DNA of 64,000 bases from Ehretia macrophylla. Taxonomy: Eukaryota > Streptophyta > Magnoliopsida > Boraginales > Ehretiaceae. The stretch covers positions 7,899,501-7,963,500 of the forward strand of contig CM075768.1 in assembly GCA_037974665.1 (NCBI GenBank), read 5' to 3'. Positions within the stretch are counted from its first letter, which is position 1, and every line of letters starts with the position of its first letter. The notes beneath the pieces were generated by a model. It saw nothing but the letters and a program-made list of their open reading frames with translations. It was not told the DNA's origin and did no database searches. Shown here piece by piece: positions 47,954-61,740 of the stretch. The position numbers and the translations under genes were made by a program.

Positions 47954-50900
47954 ATGGCCGGTCGACCGAGAACCAGAGGTAGGCCTGAGTTGACTGATGA
48001 GACTCCGAGTAACGTGGCACCGGGCCGTGACGGGGGTGATGACCGATTTGGAGCAGCTATGGAGCGGATTGCAGAGTTAGTGGCTAGTCAGGCACAGTTG
48101 TTAGCAGGGCAGGCTGCCCAGAATCAGGCTATGCAGGCTCAGCTTCTGAATATTCAGGGTGGTAACCACGGGCGTGGTACCCTGAAGGAGTTTTTAGGAT
48201 ATCACCCACCGAGATTTCAGGGGGAGCCGGATGATAGGAAGGCGGAGGTATGGATTAGCAAGTTGGAGAAGATTTATGATCCACTTGGCTATACTGATGA
48301 GCAGAAAGTCTCTTTTGCCGTATATTTGTTAGATGACGAGGCAGAGGAGTGGTGGCGCACGGTAAGGACTAGCTGGGCGGCACAGGGTATTCCTTATGTT
48401 TGGGGTACCTTTCTGATGGCTTTCCGAGCAAAGTATGTCCCGAGGATTTGCAGGGAACGGAGAGAGGCCGAGTTTCTAGCCTTGGTCCAGGGAGATGCTA
48501 CAGTGGCTCAATATGAGGCCACATTTACTCGATTGTCCCGGTATGCACCGGAGTATGTGGCAGACGAGGAGCGGAGGACTCGCAGGTTTATGTTGGGGTT
48601 GCGGCCCGAGATTCAGGATGTTATGGCTCTGAATCGATATGATATTTTCACTGAGGCTTTTGAGGCAGCTTCTAGATTAGAGAAGAGGAAAGGGGATCAG
48701 ATTGTCTCCAGTCAGCCTAGTAAGAGGCCGTATCAGCCGCAGGGCCAGCAGGTTATTTATAGGCCTCCAGTACAGCAGGTTGTCTACAGGCCACCTGCCC
48801 AGCAGGGTTCTTATAGGCCACAGGGTCAGCAGAGTTACTATCGGCCTCAGTTTCAGCAGAGGCCATATCAGGTTCAGACTCAGTATAGGCCAGCGCAGTC
48901 TCAGGGTCAGTATAGGCCTAGTGTGGTGAGACCTCAGCAGCAGGCTGTATCAGCTGCTTCTTCAGCTTCTGGTTATTCTAGGGGCAGTGTTAGTGCCACA
49001 TCGTCGCAGTGTAATTACTGCAAGCGCCCAGGGCATGTAGAGTCCGACTGCAGGGTAAAGGCAGGGACATGTTTGGGTTGTGGTAGCATCGATCATAGGG
49101 CGAAGGATTGCCCTAAATATGCGAGGACTGAGGGTCGGGCAGCGACTCAGGGTTACCAGGGTAGGCCTACGGGCAGTGTACCACAGCAGCAGCGGGTTCA
49201 GGCTCGGGCTTATGCAGTTGACTTAGAGGAGATGCCTGAGGAGACTGCAGTTGTGGAAGGTAACTTCCTTATACTTGATCAACTTGTTAAAGTGTTGATT
49301 GATTCTGGTGCTACGCATTCTTTCATTACTCCTGCTTGTGTGCAACGTGTTAAATTGCAACCTGAAAGATTGCCTTATGTGGTTGAGATTAGTACCTCTT
49401 TGACTGATAAGTATGTTACTGGCTTAGTATGTAAGGATTGTATAATACATGTTAAGGGGCATAATTTTCCTTCGGACCTTATTTTATTTCCTATCCGGGG
49501 GTATGATGTTATTCTGGGTATGGATTGGCTTTCTAAGTATGATGCCCAGTTAAACTGTAGAACCAAGGTAGTACAGTTTCGTTTGCCAGATCAGCCAGTA
49601 GTTGAGGTAGCGGGTAACCGGGGTGCTAAGACGAGTTTTGTTATCTCAGCAACTAAAGCCGTTAAGTTGGTGAGTAAGGGGTGTTCGGGTTATCTAGCTT
49701 ATTTGATCAACAAGCCATCTGATAAGCTACAGCTAGAGGAAGTCCCTATTATCCGGGAATATCCTAATGTATTTCCCGAGGAGTTGCCAGGATTGCCGCC
49801 TGAGAGGGATATAGAGTTTGTGATTAATCTTGTTCCCGGTACTCAACCTATTTCTAAATCGGCGTACCGGATGGCACCAGCTGAGTTGAAAGAGTTGAAG
49901 ACTCAGTTACAGGAGTTGTTGGAGAAAGGATTTATTCAGCAGAGTTCTTCACCTTGGGGAGCTCCTATTTTGTTTGTGAAGAAGAAGGATGGTACTTTGA
50001 GATTATGTATTGATTACCGTGGTTTGAATCAGGTGACCATCAAGAATAAATATCCTTTGCCACTGATTGATGAGTTGTTTGATCAACTTCAGGGAGCCAA
50101 AGTCTACTCTAAGTTTGATTTGAGGCAGGGGTATTATCAGCTTCGGATTCGTACGGAGGATGTTCCGAAGTCTGCCTTCAGAACTCGGTACGGGCATTAT
50201 GAGTTTGTTGTTATGCCCTTTGGATTGACTAATGCACCGGCAGCATTCATGGATCTTATGCATCGAGTCTTTCAGCCGTACTTGGACCAGTTCGTGGTGA
50301 TTTTTATTGATGATATCTTGGTCTATTCTAAATCTGAATTGGAGCACGAGCAACATCTACGGCTTGTATTGGAGAAGTTGCAGGAGCATCAGTTGTTTGC
50401 CAAGTTCAGCAAATGTGAATTTTGGCTGCAACGGATTTCTTTTCTTGGCCATGTTATTACACAGAGTGGTATTTCTGTAGATCCCACTAAGATTGAATCG
50501 GTGATGTCTTGGAAGCGGCCAGAGAGTGTTACTGATGTCCGTAGTTTTCTTGGCTTGGCGGGTTATTACCGTAGGTTTGTCAAGGACTTCTCAAAGATTG
50601 CGGGGCCACTATCTAAGTTGACTCAGAAACGGACTATCTTTAATTGGGACGAGAAGTGTGAGAGTGGATTTCAGGAGTTGAAAAAGAGGTTAACTACCGC
50701 TCCAGTACTTGCTCTACCAGAGGGGACCGATAATTTGGTCATTTACAGTGATGCATCCAAGGAGGGCTTGGGATGTGTTCTTATGCAGGATGGCCGAGTT
50801 ATTGCCTATGCTTCCAGGAAGTTGAAGCCTTATGAGGTGAATTATCCGACTCATGATCTTGAGTTGGCAGCAGTTGTCTTCGCACTGAAAAAGTGGCGTC

Positions 50901-52777
50901 ATTATCTGTGGGGCAGTAAGTTCGAGATTTTCACTGATCATAAGAGTCTAAAGTATTTATTCTCACAGAAGGAGTTGAATATGCGCCAGCGGAGGTGGAT
51001 GGAGCTTCTTGGAGATTATAATTGTTCTATCAATTATCTGCCTGGAAAGGCAAATGTTGTAGCAGATGCTCTCAGCCGGAAGGCTAGTATTTCTTGTTTG
51101 GCTGTCAAGAAGTGGGAGGTTCTTGAGGAGTTTAGTTATTGGAGACCAGAGTTGACTCAGGTTGGGGTGATGTGTTCACATCTCCGTATTCAGCCTTTAT
51201 TATTGTCTCAGATCAGGGAAGCTCAGCAACTTGATGTTAAACTTCAGAAGATCAAGGATCAGATCACTGATGATCAGTCTGACTTCAAACTGCATGAGGA
51301 TGGTATTCTTCGGTTTCGGAACAGGGTTTGTGTTCCCGATGAACCGGGCTTGAGACGAGGTATTCTGGAGGAAGCTCATAATTCTAAATATACTATTCAT
51401 CCCGGTGGAACCAAGATGTATCGGGATTTGAAGCAACATTACTGGTGGAACAACATGAAGAGGGAGGTTGCTCAGTTTGTGTCTAGATGTTTGACTTGTC
51501 AGAGAGTGAAAGCCGAGCATCAACGACCAGCAGGTTTGCTTCAGCCGTTGGCTATACCAGAGTGGAAATGGGAGCATATTACGATGGACTTCGTCACTGG
51601 TTTGCCTAGATCACCGAGGGGTAATGATGCAGTTTGGGTTGTCGTGGATCGTTTGACGAAGACAGCTCATTTTATTGCCATGAGGTTGGGAGATGAGGTT
51701 ACAAAGCTGACGGATCTCTATCTGGATCAGATTGTTAGACTTCACGGTATTCCATCTAGTATTGTCTCTGATCGAGATCCTCGATTTACTTCTCGTTTGT
51801 GGGAGAAACTTCAGGAGACCTTAGGTACTCAGTTGAACTTCAGTACAGCGTATCATCCACAGACCGATGGTCAGTCTGAGCGGACTATTCAGATTTTGGA
51901 AGATATGCTTAGGGCTTGTGTTCTGGACTTCGGGAAGAACTGGGAGAAACATCTACCACTTGCCGAGTTTGCCTATAACAATAGTTATCAAGCTACTATT
52001 GGAATGGCACCTTTCGCAGCTCTTTACGGTCGTAAGTGCCGTTCACCTTTGTATTGGGACGAGGTAGGAGAGATGAAGACTATTGATCCGACTATTATGC
52101 CAGAACTTCTTGAGAAGATTGAGAATGTTCAGTTGATCAGGCAGAGAATGCTTACGGCGCAGAGTAGATTCAAGAGTTATGCTGATAAACGTCGTCGAGA
52201 CTTGGAGTTTGCAGTTGGAGATCGGGTTTTCTTGAGATTGTCTCCTCGAAAGGGGTTTGTTCGTTATGGTAAAGGTGGAAAGCTGAGTCCGAGATTTGTT
52301 GGGCCGTTTGAGATTACTGGCAGGGTTGGTAAGTTGGCATATCGGTTGGCTTTACCGGAGAACTTCTCTAATGTCCACAATGTGTTTCACGTGTCTAATT
52401 TGCGGAAATATAATCCGGATCCTTCTCATATTCTTGAGCCAGAGCCGTTACAGCTTCGAGAGAATTTGACTTATGACGAGCGTCCGATTCGTATTCTAGA
52501 TCAGATGGACCGAGAGTTGAGGTCGAAGAGGATTCCGATGGTTAAGGTGTTGTGGAAGCATCACGGCATTGAGGAAGCTACGTGGGAGAGACGAGATCAG
52601 ATGCAGCAGCAATACCCAGATCTATTCCGTACATCAAGTAAGAATTTCGAGGGCGAAATTTCTATAAGGGGGGGAGAATGTGAAACCCCACTTTCTTGCT
52701 TATCTCGTTTTACGTGCTTTACCTCGTTTTGCGTGCATATGATCTGTTTATGTGCTATAGGACCTAGAAAGTTATAA
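47954..52777 (+). CDS. Gag-Pol polyprotein of the Tekay-type chromovirus
   Basis: A single uninterrupted frame makes the particle protein and all replication enzymes. I take the start as the ATG of [12 protein letters not shown] at 47954; the frame is open from 47891, but the first 21 codons look like leader. Numbering from 47891, the order is: gag core about 110-290, a Gln/Pro/Tyr-rich repeat about 275-350, two CCHC knuckles at about 373 and 393, protease [10 protein letters not shown] near 470, reverse transcriptase with FIDDIL near 806, RNase H with YSDASKEG near 951, integrase zinc region ending [11 protein letters not shown] near 1207, integrase core with [14 protein letters not shown], then a chromodomain ending [11 protein letters not shown]. 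The final ~33 codons lie inside the 3' LTR. It looks whole. It stands alone as the only long open frame of the nest. Confidence 0.95.
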   Translation: MAGRPRTRGRPELTDETPSNVAPGRDGGDDRFGAAMERIAELVASQAQLLAGQAAQNQAMQAQLLNIQGGNHGRGTLKEFLGYHPPRFQGEPDDRKAEVWISKLEKIYDPLGYTDEQKVSFAVYLLDDEAEEWWRTVRTSWAAQGIPYVWGTFLMAFRAKYVPRICRERREAEFLALVQGDATVAQYEATFTRLSRYAPEYVADEERRTRRFMLGLRPEIQDVMALNRYDIFTEAFEAASRLEKRKGDQIVSSQPSKRPYQPQGQQVIYRPPVQQVVYRPPAQQGSYRPQGQQSYYRPQFQQRPYQVQTQYRPAQSQGQYRPSVVRPQQQAVSAASSASGYSRGSVSATSSQCNYCKRPGHVESDCRVKAGTCLGCGSIDHRAKDCPKYARTEGRAATQGYQGRPTGSVPQQQRVQARAYAVDLEEMPEETAVVEGNFLILDQLVKVLIDSGATHSFITPACVQRVKLQPERLPYVVEISTSLTDKYVTGLVCKDCIIHVKGHNFPSDLILFPIRGYDVILGMDWLSKYDAQLNCRTKVVQFRLPDQPVVEVAGNRGAKTSFVISATKAVKLVSKGCSGYLAYLINKPSDKLQLEEVPIIREYPNVFPEELPGLPPERDIEFVINLVPGTQPISKSAYRMAPAELKELKTQLQELLEKGFIQQSSSPWGAPILFVKKKDGTLRLCIDYRGLNQVTIKNKYPLPLIDELFDQLQGAKVYSKFDLRQGYYQLRIRTEDVPKSAFRTRYGHYEFVVMPFGLTNAPAAFMDLMHRVFQPYLDQFVVIFIDDILVYSKSELEHEQHLRLVLEKLQEHQLFAKFSKCEFWLQRISFLGHVITQSGISVDPTKIESVMSWKRPESVTDVRSFLGLAGYYRRFVKDFSKIAGPLSKLTQKRTIFNWDEKCESGFQELKKRLTTAPVLALPEGTDNLVIYSDASKEGLGCVLMQDGRVIAYASRKLKPYEVNYPTHDLELAAVVFALKKWRHYLWGSKFEIFTDHKSLKYLFSQKELNMRQRRWMELLGDYNCSINYLPGKANVVADALSRKASISCLAVKKWEVLEEFSYWRPELTQVGVMCSHLRIQPLLLSQIREAQQLDVKLQKIKDQITDDQSDFKLHEDGILRFRNRVCVPDEPGLRRGILEEAHNSKYTIHPGGTKMYRDLKQHYWWNNMKREVAQFVSRCLTCQRVKAEHQRPAGLLQPLAIPEWKWEHITMDFVTGLPRSPRGNDAVWVVVDRLTKTAHFIAMRLGDEVTKLTDLYLDQIVRLHGIPSSIVSDRDPRFTSRLWEKLQETLGTQLNFSTAYHPQTDGQSERTIQILEDMLRACVLDFGKNWEKHLPLAEFAYNNSYQATIGMAPFAALYGRKCRSPLYWDEVGEMKTIDPTIMPELLEKIENVQLIRQRMLTAQSRFKSYADKRRRDLEFAVGDRVFLRLSPRKGFVRYGKGGKLSPRFVGPFEITGRVGKLAYRLALPENFSNVHNVFHVSNLRKYNPDPSHILEPEPLQLRENLTYDERPIRILDQMDRELRSKRIPMVKVLWKHHGIEEATWERRDQMQQQYPDLFRTSSKNFEGEISIRGGECETPLSCLSRFTCFTSFCVHMICLCAIGPRKL
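52666..52678 (+). promoter_or_regulatory. Polypurine tract of the Tekay-type element
   Basis: aagggggggagaa lies directly before the 3' LTR and would prime plus-strand DNA synthesis. It is also within the Gag-Pol reading frame. Confidence 0.85.
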
Positions 52778-55128
52778 TTTTGATGTCAATACTTCTAATA
52801 CGTGCTAAATGTGCATTCATGAAATTTTCATCAAAAACGGAGTCAGAAATTTTATCGTCGATTTTCAGTGAATAGTGTTTTCGAAACACGTCCGCTATAA
52901 TTTTGAAACTGGTCTTTTTAACCCTTCTAGACCTAGTCCACGGACTTTAATAGACCTGTGTTTGATGAAAATGGTTTTAAAATCGGCTTAAGAATTTATT
53001 AGGGTTTTTACACCGACTTTTGCGAAAATCGAGTTTTAAGCCGACTCGGGTGAAATTGTTGAATTGTAAAACTTCTTGTCACCTAAAAATAATCCACTTG
53101 AGATATCTTGGGGGTGGCATAATTATTTTTAACTTGGTGAACAATAAAATGCAATTAAAGTCATTAAAAACACAAAAATACCTATTTAAACTAACTTTGA
53201 CTTTGCATTTTTTAATTGACCAAGCTTTAAATTATATACTATCACCTACACACACTCACACAACACAAAACACACTCCACAAACACACACATTGCCGTGA
53301 GAAAGAGGGAGAAAAAGAGAAGAGAAAACTCAAGCTTTTCAAACCAATTTTTTAAAGAAAAACCTAGTTTTTGTCCGTGAAACTTCGCACCGACTTGTAT
53401 TCTGCTTGTTGGGCATGCATAGCACGCATTCCTAGGCTTATATCGCATCTAAGGTGAGAGAAAAATTCTAGATCTCAAAATGTCATTTTTGTGTTTTTGC
53501 GTATAAATGAAGATTGAACCGTTAGAATTGAAATCTGATGATAGATTATTGCTCCTTGCATGCTAGGGATCATTATATACTAATACTACGAGTTTCTGTC
53601 GGATATAGCATAATTTTTATTTTCCGGGTATTTAATTTTGATTAAAATGTTCAAAGTTGAATTAATTGAGTTGTGTTGCTCGAAATCGATTGCCGTCGAT
53701 TTCTAAATACTTGATAATTACGTGTTAGCGCTGTTGTAATGCCGAATTTTCGATTACATTGTTCGTGTGAAAATCCGGAAAATCCAGCCATGATATCTTA
53801 GGATTTTAGGGTTATCGGGCATGATTTGGAGGGGTTATGGTGGATTTCCGAGAGGGCTAATGTAGTAGGTTGAATGGGTGAGTGATAGGAACTGATTTGG
53901 CAATGTTTGGGTTAGTAGATTGTAAGTTATGAATTTTAGAAGTTTAGGTTGTCATTCTTTAATTTCTTGAACGATGCCTTAGATGGTTGGGTAGTGTTCG
54001 AGTGATGAATGGTGAGTTGTTGATGAGTAATTTAGAGTTTAATTATGTATATTATGCATGTCCGGTTAGATGGCCTACTTTGTCATCTAACTACGTTGTT
54101 TGTTGTTTAATTTAATATTGATGTTATATTGATGTTATTGATTGATTATTATTGAATGCGGGAATCGGGCACTCTTGTTGCTGATCTCCCAATTGATTGA
54201 TTGATTGATGATTGATGATTTATTTTTGATTGATGAATATAGAGTCTTGGTATGTGTGTGCCACCTCTCGGGCAGCGTCGGGCTGTCGGGTTGATAACGG
54301 CATGACTGCCATAGGCTACCCCCAGCTCGCATGACGGAGGTGTCATGGAGGGAGGGGCTAGTGAGGTACCTCGGGTGCGTGAGTAATGGGGAGTTATAAG
54401 AAGAACGGTTGAGATCGTGATGGCGTTTGGAGCTACACCAACTAGAGTATCCTTATTGATTGGTTATATAGTTATGTGATGATAGCATTATTTGTGTTAT
54501 TATTGTTGTTGTGTGTTTACTTGCTCAAAGGACTAAATCCAAGGAGCGTAGTGAATACTGTCGAGATCTATCGGATCCTCACTGGGCTTATGTATATAAG
54601 CTCACTCTCTATTATTGCATGTTTTCAGGTGTGCTTTCACAAGATTACGGGTACGTGCCTCCTGAAGAGGAGAATGTGGAAAACGTGCCTTTCGTGGATG
54701 AGTCATATGTCCCTGAGTCTTATCCATGATTCTATGTTGTTAAACGTTATGTATATTAGCTTAATGGACTTTTATATGCTTTACGGTTCTTAGTGTAATA
54801 GTTGTTGAAAAGATAATGATCTAAATGATGTTAATTTAGTAGCTTTCTTTTGTCTATGGTTAAGTTGTAGTTGTGTCTCAACTTACTTTTGAAATGTATA
54901 ATAAAGTTGAGGTATTGTATGTTATGTTGGAACGGAGGCGTATAACGAGGATGTTCTATTGTATAATATGGTTGTGTTGTATGTTGTTGTTTGTATTGAG
55001 GAATTACGGGATGTATGATGTTTTATGAGATTGGTTTAGAACCTCGGAAATCTGTTTACTGTCGTTATGCCGCCGAAATTCCGTTGCGTCCTGACTGATT
55101 ATAGGTGGGGTCGAGTTGGGGCGTGACA
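52679..55128 (+). repeat. 3' LTR of the Tekay-type element
   Basis: It has the same 2450-bp length as the 5' LTR, with no net insertion or deletion. The stem-loop is at 54584-54603. Differences from the 5' copy cluster somewhat between about 54100 and 54540. Confidence 0.95.
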
Positions 55129-55280
55129 GTCTCACTTACAATTTTTATTACTAGAGTGCATATTTGATTAAGATTGTTTTTGATTAATCATTGGTAGTAT
55201 ATTGTCTAATCGAAAAAATAGTATTATTGCCTATATAACTTAATTTACCCCCCTCTTAGGTTCAATCAAGGGACAACAAG

Positions 55281-55293
55281 TGGTATCAAGAGC
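55281..55293 (+). promoter_or_regulatory. Primer-binding site of the copia element
   Basis: tggtatcaagagc lies two bases after the end of the left copia LTR. It is a close relative of the usual initiator-Met site. Confidence 0.75.
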
Positions 55294-55337
55294 TAGGACT
55301 TTGCATATAGCTTAACATCTAGCAAAGAAAAGATTAA

Positions 55338-56700
55338 TGGCAAACAATACTGCTTCTCATTTCTTTGAGGGTTACTCAACTAATAGGCCTCCATTGTTTG
55401 TAGGTACCAATTTCAATTATTAGAAGAACAAGATGGAGACATACATACAAACCGTTGACTATGCTCTATGGTCATTGGTAGAAGATGGCCCTTATGTTCC
55501 AATGAAGGAAGTGCCGGTGAAAGATGCTTCAAGTTCAAGTTGAGCGGAGAAATTCAAAACCATCCAAGTGCCCAAGGAAAGAAGTGAGTTCAATAATCAA
55601 GACATTATCATGATGAACATCCTCTATTGTGCTCTAAACAAAACTGAGTATAGTCGTGTGAGTCAATGTGAAACTGCTCACGAGGTTTGGGAGATGTTAC
55701 ATATGTCTTATCAAGGACGTCTCAAGTGAAGAATACCAAAATTGATCTTCATATCCATGAGTATGAATTGTTTCGTATGAAGGCCGGAGAATCATTAAAC
55801 GAAATGCATCAAAGATTCTCCAAAATCATAAACAGCTTGAGTGCTCTCGGAAAGAAGTATCCAAATGAAGAACTCAACCGAAAGATTCTCATGGCCCTTC
55901 CAAAAGAATACAAACCAAATGTGACATCAATTAGAGAATCAACCGATCTCTCCAAGTTAAAGGCGCATGAGCTCATTTGCAACCTTGAGACGGAGGAACT
56001 TGTATTGAATCAAGAGAAGGAACGAGATCAAGAAGAAAAGAAGACAAAGAAATCACTTGCTCTCATTGCTCAATCTCAAACAAGTGATGAAGACAAAGAG
56101 GATAGTGATCTTGATGAGCTTGCACTCCTTGCAAAGAATTTTAAGAAATTCTTGAAATACAAAAGGATGAATAAAGGAGAGCCCATCAACAATAAAGTCA
56201 AGAGAAGATTCAAAGAGAAGATGGAGAAGACCAAAGAGGAGATTAAGTGCTTCAATTGTGACAAACTGAGACATATCAAAGCAAAGTGTCCAAAATTGAT
56301 CAAAGGGAAGCAAAAGGCAATGAAGGCTTGTGTTGAAATGATGTATCAACCGATGGTGAAAGTGGAGGCGAAACCAAAGTAGCCGACTTTGTGTGCTTTA
56401 TGGCTATAGATGATGAGGTAACTTCTTCGTCTTGTGATGAATCTTCTTCTTTTAATGATGATAAATGTACTTTTGAAGAACTAACAAATGAATTTTCAAA
56501 ACTACATGATAGTTTTCTCCTTGCACACTTAAAAGTAAAGAATCTTCAAAAAAAAATTAAAGAGCTTAGAGATGAAAATGATATTCTTACCAAAGAGATT
56601 TGTGAGTATCATCATTTAAAGATAAAAAATAAAGTAGAGATCAAAGATTTTGAAATACTAGTTCTTGATTTACAAAATGATCTTGCTAGATTTTCATAGG
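55338..56700 (+). mobile_element. gag region of the Sirevirus-type element (fossil)
   Basis: The region begins with MANNTASHFFEGYSTNRPPL, typical of copia Gag starts. It has a UBN2-like particle domain (ILMALPKEYKPNVTSIRE) and one zinc knuckle (CFNCDKLRHIKAKC). A Lys/Glu-rich, coiled-coil-like stretch follows to about 56700. Broken. Confidence 0.8.
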
Positions 56701-57179
56701 GAACAAAAACCTTGGACGAAATCCTTTGCTCCCAAAATGTACCATTTGACAAAGGTGGGAATGGCTATGAGCCATTTTCTAAACCAAAGTTCTCAAAAAC
56801 TATCTTTGTAAAAGCCTCTCAATCCTCAATTGTCCATCCACCTTTAAAAGAATCACAAAAAGTACAAATTGACAAAAAAAGAATTGGCTATAAGCCACAT
56901 CAAAAAGGTTTTCAAAATTATATTGTCAAAGCATCATTTTCTTGGCATGGAGCCTCAACATCAAGATGATCATTTAAGAGATGTACTTATTCTAAGAAGA
57001 TTGGTCAAAATGCATCACGATGTAGATTTAGAAACATGGTAGGAAGAGATTCTCATATTCCTTTATGGCTTAGATCCAAATAGGTTGTTAGATGTGTTAG
57101 GACTTTGTACTAACACTAAAGGATCCAATAGAACCTTGGGAACCAAAATGAACTTGATTTGTTTATATGAATGATAGGT

Positions 57180-60100
57180 TGCCCTAAAGGTAAAGTATGA
57201 AGATACTTGGGTTATTGATAGTGGGTGCTCAAGGAACATGACGGGTGATGTCTCTTTCTTCTATGAGATTGACAAAGACTTTAATGGTAAAGTTAGCTAT
57301 AGAGGAAATGAAATAGGCAAAGTCATTGGTAAGGGTAGCATAGGAGATATAAGCTCTCTTCTATTCATGATGTCTTGTATGTTAAAGGTCTTAGACATAA
57401 TTTGCTAAGTGTGAGCCAATTTTGTGATAGTGGATTTATAGTTGAATTTTTATCTACTTGTTGCAAGTGTATGATAAAGATGATAAAGTGTTGTTTGTTG
57501 GCAATAGATGCAATAATGTGTTTGTGATTAATTTCCATGAATTAAAGTGTCAAAATGTGACATGTTTAGTTACAATTAATGAAGACTCATGGTTATGGCA
57601 TAAGAGACTTGGCCATGCTAGCATAGATTTACTTGCTAAACTTTCTAGAAAAGAACTTGTCATAGGGTTTCCTAAGACTAGATTTCAAAAAGACCACTTA
57701 TGTGATGCATGCCAATTTGGAAAACAACACAAAACATCCTTCAAAACAATTAGCAAGGTAACCACATCAAGAGCTTTACAAAAATTACATATGGATCTTT
57801 TTGGTCCAATGGATGTGGCAAGCCTAGGTAGATCTAGATATGTCTATGTTATCATAGATGATTTCACTAGATTCACATGGGTGAGACCCTTGCACATAAA
57901 AATGATGCCTTCAATCAATTTGCTAAACTTTGTAATAAGGTGCAAAATGAGAAAGGCTATTATATAAATTGTATTCATAGTGACCAAGGCACCGAATTTA
58001 TAAATGCATATTTTATGGACTATTGTGAAGTACGTTGGACTTTACAAGAAATGGCAAGAACAATGTTGAAAGAAAACAACTTGCCAACATATTTTTGGGG
58101 TGAAACCATAAATACCGCATGTTTTGTGTTAAATCGTATGATAATTAGCCATTTTCTAAAGAAAACACTTTATGAATTATGGAAAGGTAGAGCACCAAAT
58201 GCGTCTCATTTTAAAGTATTTGGTTGTAAGTGTTTCATCATAAATACAAAAGAACATCTTGGCAAATTTGATTCTAAATCGGATGAAGGACTTTTATGGG
58301 TTACTCTTCAAGAAGCAAAGCTTATAGAGTTTTCAACAAAATAAATATGCTTATTGAAGAGTCTATGCATGTGGATTTTGATGAAACTAATCATTTTGCC
58401 CCGAAAAAGAATGATGATGATGTAGGAGTTCCCGAAGTAGACATTCAAATCCTACCTACAACCATTGGCAATGAGGGAACCCTAAGTGATCCAAATGAGA
58501 CACATCTTGAAAAGGGTCAAACTTCAAAGGATGCTAAACCTCTAGCAAATCCACAAGACAATGTACAACCAATGCAAAATGTCCAAGAAGCTACAAGAAA
58601 TGAAGATCTACCAAGGTGTTGGAAGTTTGTGAGAGATCAACCAAATGATCAAATTCTTGGTGATCCTTCCAAGGGAGTAAGAACTCGTTCCAACCTAAAT
58701 GTTTATTGTGAACATGTTGCTTTTCTTTCCCAAGTAGAGCCTAAGAATGTGAAAGAAGCTTTAGATCATGAAGATTGGATAATGGCCATGCAAGAAGAAT
58801 TAAATCAATTTGAAAGAAGTGAAGTATGACATCTAGTTGAAAAACCTAAGAATTATCCTATAATTGGTACAAAATGGATTTTTAAGAATAAACTAGATGA
58901 ATCCGGGGTTGTAACTAGAAACAAAGCTAGGCTAATGGCTCAAGGGTATAATCAAGAAGAAGACATAGATTATGATGAGACCTTTGCTCCCGTAGCTAGA
59001 CTTGAATCTATTCGTATACTTCTTGCCTTTGCATGTTATATGGACTTTAAATTATATCAAATGGATATAAAAAGTGTCTTTCTAAATGGTTATCTCAAGG
59101 AAGAAGTTTATGTGAAACAACTACCCGGATTTGAGGATTCTAACTTGCCAAATCATGTATATAAACTAGATAAGACATTATATTACCTTAAGCAAGCACC
59201 TAGAACATGGTATGATAGGCTTAGTAATTATTTGCTTGAAAAAGGGTTCACTAGAGGCAAATTAGATTCTACCCTCTTTGTTAAAACAAAAGACAAAGAT
59301 ATATTGCTTGTACAAATTTATGTTGATGATATAGTCTTTGGTGCCACTAAAGAATCTCTTTGTGAGAATTTTTCTAAGTGTATGCACAAGGAATTCGAAA
59401 TGAATATGATGGGATAATTAAATTTCTTTTTCGGACTTCAAATCAAGCAAACACAAGAGGGTATTTCCATCAATCAAGCCAAGTACATTAGAGAACTCAT
59501 CAAGAAGTTTGGGCTTGAGTCAGCAAAAGAAATAAGTACACCAATGTCAACGTCAATCAAACTTGACAAAGATGAGAAAGGTAACAAGGTAGATGAAAAA
59601 CAATATTTAAGTATGATCGGAAGCCTTCTTTATTTAACTGCCTCTAGACCCGATATTATATTTGTTGTGTGCTTATGTGCTCGTTTTCAATCTTTTCCCA
59701 AAGAGTCCCACTTAAATGTAGTAAAATGAATCATTAGATATCTTAAGGGGACTATAGATTTAGGATTGTGGTATCCGAAAGGCACATCATTTGAACTTGT
59801 AGGTTATTCGGATGCGGATTATGCTGGAGATCGAATAGATAGAAAGAGTACTAGTGGATGTTGTCAATTTCTAGGTCAATTATTAATCTCTTGGTCTAGT
59901 AAAAAGCAAAATAGTGTAGCTCTCTCTACGGCCGAACCTGAATATGTATCTGCCGAAAATTGTGTTGCTCAAATTCTTTGGATAAAACAAAATTTGCTAG
60001 ACTATGACCTTGTGTGCAATAATGTGCCTATTAGATGTGACAATACAAGTGCCATTAATCTCACTAAGAATCCCATACAACATTCTAGAACTAAATATAT

Positions 60101-60250
60101 TGAAATTAGACAAAATTTTATTCGCGATCATGTTCAAAACGTGGATGTTGTACTTGAATTTGTTGATTTCGTGCATCAATTAGCTTATATTTTTATCAAA
60201 CCATTGCATGAGAATCAATTTTGTGTGATTAGAAGAGAGTTGGGCATGCT
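57180..60250 (+). mobile_element. pol region of the Sirevirus-type element (fossil)
   Basis: In order I see a protease region (WVIDSGCSRNMTGD, near 57212), the GAG-pre-integrase motif (WLWHKRLGHASIDLLAKLSR) and an integrase core (LHMDLFGPMDVASLGRSRY). The reverse transcriptase follows (ARLESIRILLAF, MDIKSVFLNGYLKEEVYVKQ, IYVDDIVFGATKESLC). RNase H comes last (GYSDADYAGDRIDRKSTSG, SWSSKKQNSVALSTAEPEYV). The order integrase before reverse transcriptase defines Ty1/copia. Broken at several places. Confidence 0.88.
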
Positions 60251-60686
60251 AAAATGTGTTAAAATTGCAAAACTTGAAGTTTTCCAAGTAAAAATACACT
60301 TCATGGCAGAAGCTGCACCACCAGAAGAGAGTGTTGTCACGGGACCGGTGGAGCATACCCTCATCCGGTGGCAGTGCTGCGGGCGGAAAAGAGTACTGGC
60401 ACCAGTCGACCGGTGCGCCTACCCTCGTCCGGTCGCTGCACTATCGGGCAACAAGTTTAAAACACCAATTCTAAATCTTTTCAAACACCTCTTTTCTTCA
60501 AAACCTCCCCATCTTTCCCATTTAAATCCCATAGACCCTCATTAACTCTTACAATCTTTAAACCTCATATTTTTACTACAAAAGGAAGATAAAAGCTTTC
60601 AAATCCTCACAACTCACTCAGGTCATCTTTTTTCTATTCGAATCTTCATAAGTCTTTTTTTAAAAGTTTTCTCACCTACCAAGTGT

Positions 60687-61740
60687 TTGATAAAATTCCC
60701 CAACCAAGCTTTTCCTCTATTTTTCTTGAAATTCTTACTTCTACCTATGGCATCGTCATCAAGGCAAGGTTCTAAGAAAATAAGGACCGAGTTTAGGCCT
60801 CATACCATTGATCCATGGGATCCCTTTTATATCATTAGCTCGGGTGATCACTCCAAGAAGGAAATTCTTTGGGGAAAAATCATTGATTCTCCAATTTTTT
60901 TAGAACAAACCAACATCTACAAATTGTTTCGTCATAAAAAATGGCTTCCTCTCTTTGGACTTGAGGATACAAATTGTGATGAATGGATTCGAGAATTCTA
61001 TGCCTACTTGGTTGAAGGAGAAGAAAAAGGTGTCAGTGAGATAAAAAGTAAAGTTAATGGTGTGAATATATCTTTTTGAGCGAACGGGCTATGGCTAGAA
61101 TGCTTGATATTCCCCATAGTGGCCTCAAGATCTACTCTTCTGCCAACTTACCAAAAGGGCTACACGACAACGCCCCAAAGGAGATCATTGCTACTTTGTG
61201 GGAAGGCTCGAGAAGATCAGAAACATTTCTGCCTAAAAGAGATAACATTTGTGCTGAAACGATTGATTCTCTATATCTTGAATCAAGTTATCATGCCTAG
61301 AATTGTGAAAGACGGGTCTATTCCATTCTTTATGGGCTATACGATGCATCTTACCTACAAGAAGGTAAGAATCAACCTCCCCCATATCATGCTTAATCAC
61401 ATGTTGGCCTTTAAGAAGAAGTCTCTCCCATATGGAATAGCATTGTGTCATCTTTTCCGACTCAAAGATATTGCTCATGTTAGTCACTTTGAACCTCTAA
61501 ATGTTGCCACCTATCCTCTTGATAAATATTGTCTTGATAGACAATATATGGCTCTTGTAAACAATGAGGTCGTTTATCTAGAGCATCATCAATTCCTCAA
61601 GGGTCAACATGACATCGCTAATGATATAGAAAACTATGACCTTGAGGAGGAGGGAGATAAAACTGCAATTGAAGGTGAAGAAAAAGGTGAAAAAGCAAGA
61701 GATCCCAACATTGGGGCTTCACGGGCTGACATTTGAGCTG
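60687..61740 (+). mobile_element. Extra post-pol coding region of the Sirevirus-type element (fossil)
   Basis: A further coding-like region follows pol, with words such as MASSSRQGSKKIRTEFRPHT, KKWLPLFGL, RMLDIPHSGLKIYS and LPYGIALCHLFRLKDI. Part of it resembles the widespread 'putative plant transposon protein' domain as I remember it. It sits where Sireviruses carry their env-like frame. No signal peptide or membrane helix is convincing. It is broken, and its function is unknown. Confidence 0.55.

Larger units (their letters stand above)
45234..55128 (+). mobile_element. Tekay-type chromovirus (Ty3/gypsy), young and whole-looking
   Basis: It has two LTRs of exactly 2450 bp (45234-47683 and 52679-55128), TG...CA ends and the perfect target-site duplication gtctc (45229-45233 and 55129-55133). 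The primer-binding site, polypurine tract and one long Gag-Pol frame with a C-terminal chromodomain are all present. LTRs differ at about 25-30 sites by eye (about 1%), suggesting around 0.4-0.5 million years. It lies in the left LTR of the copia element in the same orientation. The Tekay (Del) assignment rests on remembered motif similarity. Confidence 0.93.
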
